Below are positions 61,737-64,000 of a stretch of 64,000 nt of DNA, piece by piece (within the stretch, counting starts at the first letter, position 1; every line of letters begins with the position of its first letter). The notes under the pieces were generated by a model. The model was not told the origin of the DNA. It searched no databases and saw nothing but the letters and a program-made list of their open reading frames with translations. The stretch comes from Micromonospora sp. NBC_00421 (GTDB taxonomy: Bacteria > Actinomycetota > Actinomycetes > Mycobacteriales > Micromonosporaceae). The translations under genes and the position numbers were made by a program. The stretch is from the NCBI RefSeq assembly GCF_036017915.1, contig NZ_CP107929.1:1674001-1738000 (forward strand). Direction: 5' to 3'.

Positions 61737-62465
61737 TCAATTCGCGGGCAGGAGCGCCCAGACCACCTTGCCGTCGGCCAGTGGGGAGCTGCCCCAGCGC
61801 TGTGCCATCTCCCGGATCAGCAGCAACCCCCGGCCCCCCTCGGCGGTCAGGCTCGGGCGGCCCGCGCGGGCCGCCGTCCGGCTGCCGTCGGCGACCGCCA
61901 CCCGCAGGTAGGGCTGGTGCAGGGTCAACGTGATCCGCATCGGGGTGTGGGCGTGTCGCACCACGTTGCCGACCAGTTCGCTGAGCACCAGCGACGCCGG
62001 CTCCGCCAGGTGCGGCACGTTCCACCGGGAGCAGGCGTCCCCGACCAGTTCGCGGGCCCGCCGGCAGGCCCCCGCCACCGGCTCCAACCGGGCCCGCAGC
62101 CGGGGTGCCGCGGACGCCCCGGCCAGCCGGGTCGCCTCCGCGCAGTCCTGCCGCACCGGCACCACCCGGCAGGTGGTGGAGGTGGCCAGCCAGGCCGCGG
62201 CGTCCGGCGGGGGAGAGCAGAGCACCACCGGTACGGCGGGCCAGTCGGCGGCCTGCCGGGCGGTGGCGGCGAAGACCGACAGCGCCAGCCGGTCGGCGAC
62301 GGTCACCCCGCCCAGGTCGACCACCAGCGCGTCCGGCTGGGTGGTCAGGCAGCGGTCCAGCGCGGTGTGCACGGCGCGCATGGTGCCGAGGTCGAGCGCG
62401 CCGGTGAGGCGTACGACGGTCACGGGTGACTCGTCGCGAACCTCGCAGGTGATGCGGCTGACCAT
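61737..62465 (-). CDS. STAS-HATPase fusion (anti-sigma-type regulator)
   Basis: A 242-residue protein joining both halves of a partner switch. The STAS part (about 5-105) has EVRDESPVTVVRLTGALDLG, but the switch loop reads VTVADRLALSV (Asp58-Arg59-Leu60-Ala61), so the phosphorylatable serine is missing. The HATPase part (about 130-240) is of the RsbW/SpoIIAB type: LVLSELVGNVVRHAHTPM with the N-box Asn, VAVADGSRTAA, and EGGRGLLLIREMAQRWGSSP. It may act as an anti-sigma kinase with a built-in docking domain. ATG at 62465. It lies directly upstream of ctaD on the same strand. Confidence 0.85.
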   Translation of the reverse strand: MVSRITCEVRDESPVTVVRLTGALDLGTMRAVHTALDRCLTTQPDALVVDLGGVTVADRLALSVFAATARQAADWPAVPVVLCSPPPDAAAWLATSTTCRVVPVRQDCAEATRLAGASAAPRLRARLEPVAGACRRARELVGDACSRWNVPHLAEPASLVLSELVGNVVRHAHTPMRITLTLHQPYLRVAVADGSRTAARAGRPSLTAEGGRGLLLIREMAQRWGSSPLADGKVVWALLPAN

Positions 62466-62532
62466 GCGGCCCCTCGATTCCGTTCGTGGTGCTGGGCAGA
62501 TCCGCCAGGTACCCGCGGCCCGGCGGGACGAA

Positions 62533-62565
62533 ACCGGGTCCGGACCGTGACGGTCCGGACCCGGT
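62533..62565 (-). terminator. Hairpin terminator after the GT4 gene
   Basis: Perfect 14-base arms (ACCGGGTCCGGACC and its complement) around GTGAC, directly downstream of the GT4 stop at 62585 and upstream of the STAS-HATPase gene on the same strand. Confidence 0.75.
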
Positions 62566-62584
62566 CAGGGTGGCTACGGGTGGG

Positions 62585-63742
62585 TCAGACGGGCTGCAGG
62601 TGTGGCGCTCGGGCGCCCGCGCGGACCGTCTCGTAGAGGGTGACGTACTTCTGCGCCATCACCGCCGGGGTGAACCGCCCGGCGGCCTCCCGTCGACACT
62701 CGTCCGGGTCGAGTCGGCCCGCCGCCAGCAGCAGCTCACCCAGCTCCTCCTCGTCGTCGGTGAGCAGACCGGTGCGCCCGTGCGCGATCAGCTCGGGCAG
62801 GCAGCCCCGGCCGGTCGCCACCACCGGCGTGCCCAGCGCCAGCGACTCCACCACGGCGGTCCCACCGGGCTCCTCCCAGCGCAGCGGGAACAGCGACGCC
62901 CGCGCCCCGGCCAGCAGGTCGTCGCGCTCCCGACCGGCCACCGTGCCGACCCAGCGGACCAGGTCACCGTCGATGTGCGGGGCCACCTGGTCGTAGAAGA
63001 AGCGCACGTCCGGGTTCTGCCGGGCCTCGTCGCCCGCCGCCGCCAGATCCGCCGGCCGGTGGTACGGCCCGACCGGGCCGGCGAGCACCAGCGGCACCCC
63101 GGTCCGCCGGGCCAGCCGGGCACCGACGTCCTGGCCCTTGCCCGGGTTGATCCGGCCCAGGATGATCGCGTAGTCGCCCTTGGCCGGCCGGGGCGCCCGG
63201 TCGGCGTGCACGGCCAGCGGGGTGGACAGGTGAACGTGCCCGACCGAGTGCTCCCGCAGCGCCCGGGGCGCGCGGGCCAGTTGGGAGGCGGAGACCCCGT
63301 TGACCCGGACGCGGGCCCCGGCGGCGAGGTTGCCGTACAGCTCGGGGTGCTTGGCGAGGTCCCAGTGCAGGGTGTGCAGCACCGGCGGGGCGTCCGGTCC
63401 CATCGCTGCGAGGGTGGCCAGCCCGACCGCCTCCACGTGGTCGTGCACCAGGTCGATGTCGGCCCGCCCGTGCACCTGCCGGACCACCCCGGCCAGGTGT
63501 GCCTGGGCCACTCCGCACACCTGGTTGTACGGCCGTTGCAGGGCCGCGAACTGCCCGTCGTCGAAGACCGAGAACTTCTCGTCCACCGGCAGGGTGCTCG
63601 ACCCCACGGAGGCCAGCACCACCTTCACCCCGAGCCGACGCAGCTCCGGCACCAGGGTGGCGACGACGTTCTCGATGCCGCCGTAGCCGGGAGGTGGCAC
63701 GGACAGCCAGGGGCCGGCGTTCATCAGCACGGTGAGGCTCAT
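62585..63742 (-). CDS. GT4-family glycosyltransferase
   Basis: A 385-residue GT-B enzyme. The ATG at 63742 has GAGAGGAAA upstream. N-terminal acceptor domain: MNAGPWLSVPPPGYGGIENV and IDLVHDHVEAVGLATLAAMG. Donor domain: YAIILGRINPGKGQDVGARL, the RWEEPGGTAVVESLALGTPV motif that holds the nucleotide sugar, and LPELIAHGRTGLLTDD. Substrates are not predictable from sequence. It is likely part of a glycan or small-molecule pathway extending to the right, because another same-strand gene ends 152 bases upstream. Confidence 0.88.
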   Translation of the reverse strand: MSLTVLMNAGPWLSVPPPGYGGIENVVATLVPELRRLGVKVVLASVGSSTLPVDEKFSVFDDGQFAALQRPYNQVCGVAQAHLAGVVRQVHGRADIDLVHDHVEAVGLATLAAMGPDAPPVLHTLHWDLAKHPELYGNLAAGARVRVNGVSASQLARAPRALREHSVGHVHLSTPLAVHADRAPRPAKGDYAIILGRINPGKGQDVGARLARRTGVPLVLAGPVGPYHRPADLAAAGDEARQNPDVRFFYDQVAPHIDGDLVRWVGTVAGRERDDLLAGARASLFPLRWEEPGGTAVVESLALGTPVVATGRGCLPELIAHGRTGLLTDDEEELGELLLAAGRLDPDECRREAAGRFTPAVMAQKYVTLYETVRAGARAPHLQPV

Positions 63743-63835
63743 GACGGGGGTTTCCTCTCGGTGCGGCCGGAGTCGCGGGCGGGCGTCCACCCGCTCGTGG
63801 GGCGGCACTGCTTCGGTCGCGGCCGGGGGATCCGT

Positions 63836-63889
63836 GTGGTCGGTTCGGCTCGGGTGGCCGGTTCGGCTCGGGTGGTCGGCTCGGCGCGT
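63836..63889. repeat. Direct repeats of an 18-bp unit
   Basis: GTGGTCGGTTCGGCTCGG at 63836-63853, GTGGCCGGTTCGGCTCGG at 63854-63871, then a decayed third copy (from 63872). They lie between the two same-strand genes at the right edge. Confidence 0.7.
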
Positions 63890-63893
63890 GCGG

Positions 63894-64000
63894 TCACGCG
63901 GCGGCCACCCGCCGGTGCGGCACCCGGTGCCGCAGGTCGGCCAGGGGCGGGCGTTCCTGCACCGAGACGTCGTTGACGACGATTTCCCGGTCCAGGTTGG
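63894..64000 (-). CDS. C-terminal end of an unidentified protein (cut by window edge)
   Basis: The minus-strand frame is open from the right edge to a TGA at 63896-63894, giving 34 residues (NLDREIVVNDVSVQERPPL then ADLRHRVPHRRVAA). The sequence looks like real protein with a basic tail, and strand and spacing fit an operon with the GT4 gene. The family cannot be named from this tail. Confidence 0.5.
   Translation of the reverse strand, partial: NLDREIVVNDVSVQERPPLADLRHRVPHRRVAAA

Overview
The window is uniformly G+C-rich DNA with tightly packed genes, many GTG starts and many ATGA or GTGA stop/start overlaps. The gene content (actinobacterial SigB/SigF-type sigma factor, DivIVA-like protein, TreXYZ pathway, GCS2-type ligase, GT39 and GtrA-type envelope enzymes, CBM2-linked secreted enzyme) points to a filamentous actinomycete, most likely Micromonosporaceae (Micromonospora-like). 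It looks chromosomal. I saw no rRNA, tRNA, CRISPR array, transposase or phage gene.

Layout. 1-3.3 kb: a type II NADH dehydrogenase cut by the left edge, an AI-2E family permease and a spermidine-synthase-like methyltransferase-fold protein. 3.4-9.4 kb: a signalling cluster with three STAS anti-anti-sigma proteins, a PAS-GAF-PP2C (SpoIIE) phosphatase, a B12-binding protein carrying the Wx9EH light-sensor signature, an Rcp1-like single-domain response regulator and a DivIVA-like protein. 9.5-14.7 kb: a lysozyme-like envelope protein, an OsmC-like protein, a soluble Ser/Thr kinase and an OmpR-type two-component pair. 14.7-18.2 kb: a GT39 membrane glycosyltransferase followed by a GT2-GtrA fusion.

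18.3-27.9 kb: ten minus-strand genes, nine of them overlapping or nearly so, that read as one catabolic and uptake operon: asparaginase, medium-chain dehydrogenase, MmgE/PrpD, PuuE-like deacetylase, NMT1-type ABC transporter, HpaI aldolase and SDR, ending in a LacI regulator. LacI-type operators lie at the operon head. 28-30 kb holds an AraC-type regulator, an 18-bp minisatellite, a 254-bp inverted-repeat element and a VOC protein. 30.1-33.9 kb: a small membrane protein, a methyltransferase and an alkaline-phosphatase-superfamily membrane enzyme. 34.1-43.4 kb: citrate synthase, a GlgA-like GT4 and the glycogen-to-trehalose genes glgX-treY-treZ.

43.7-47.2 kb: a NUDIX/TPR-regulator pair and an XRE regulator with a small upstream gene. 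47.3-50.8 kb: a secreted CBM2-polysaccharide lyase behind a predicted repressed promoter, a frameshifted small gene, and a divergent FBP/TetR pair sharing a perfect operator. 50.9-58.1 kb: a glutamate-cysteine-ligase-type enzyme, membrane proteins, a Vms1/bacterial-eRF1-like protein coupled to a TPP enzyme, and an unknown protein. 58.4-64 kb: a SigB/SigF-type sigma factor fused to a STAS domain, cytochrome oxidase subunit I, a STAS-HATPase fusion, a GT4 enzyme and the tail of another gene at the right edge.

The most notable theme is partner switching. The window holds three STAS proteins with intact phosphorylation sites, a PP2C phosphatase, a putative B12 photoreceptor translationally coupled to that phosphatase, a sigma factor with a built-in STAS domain lacking the serine, and a STAS fused to an anti-sigma kinase fold. 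Together they could form a light- or B12-gated general stress circuit; this is inference from context, not demonstrated.
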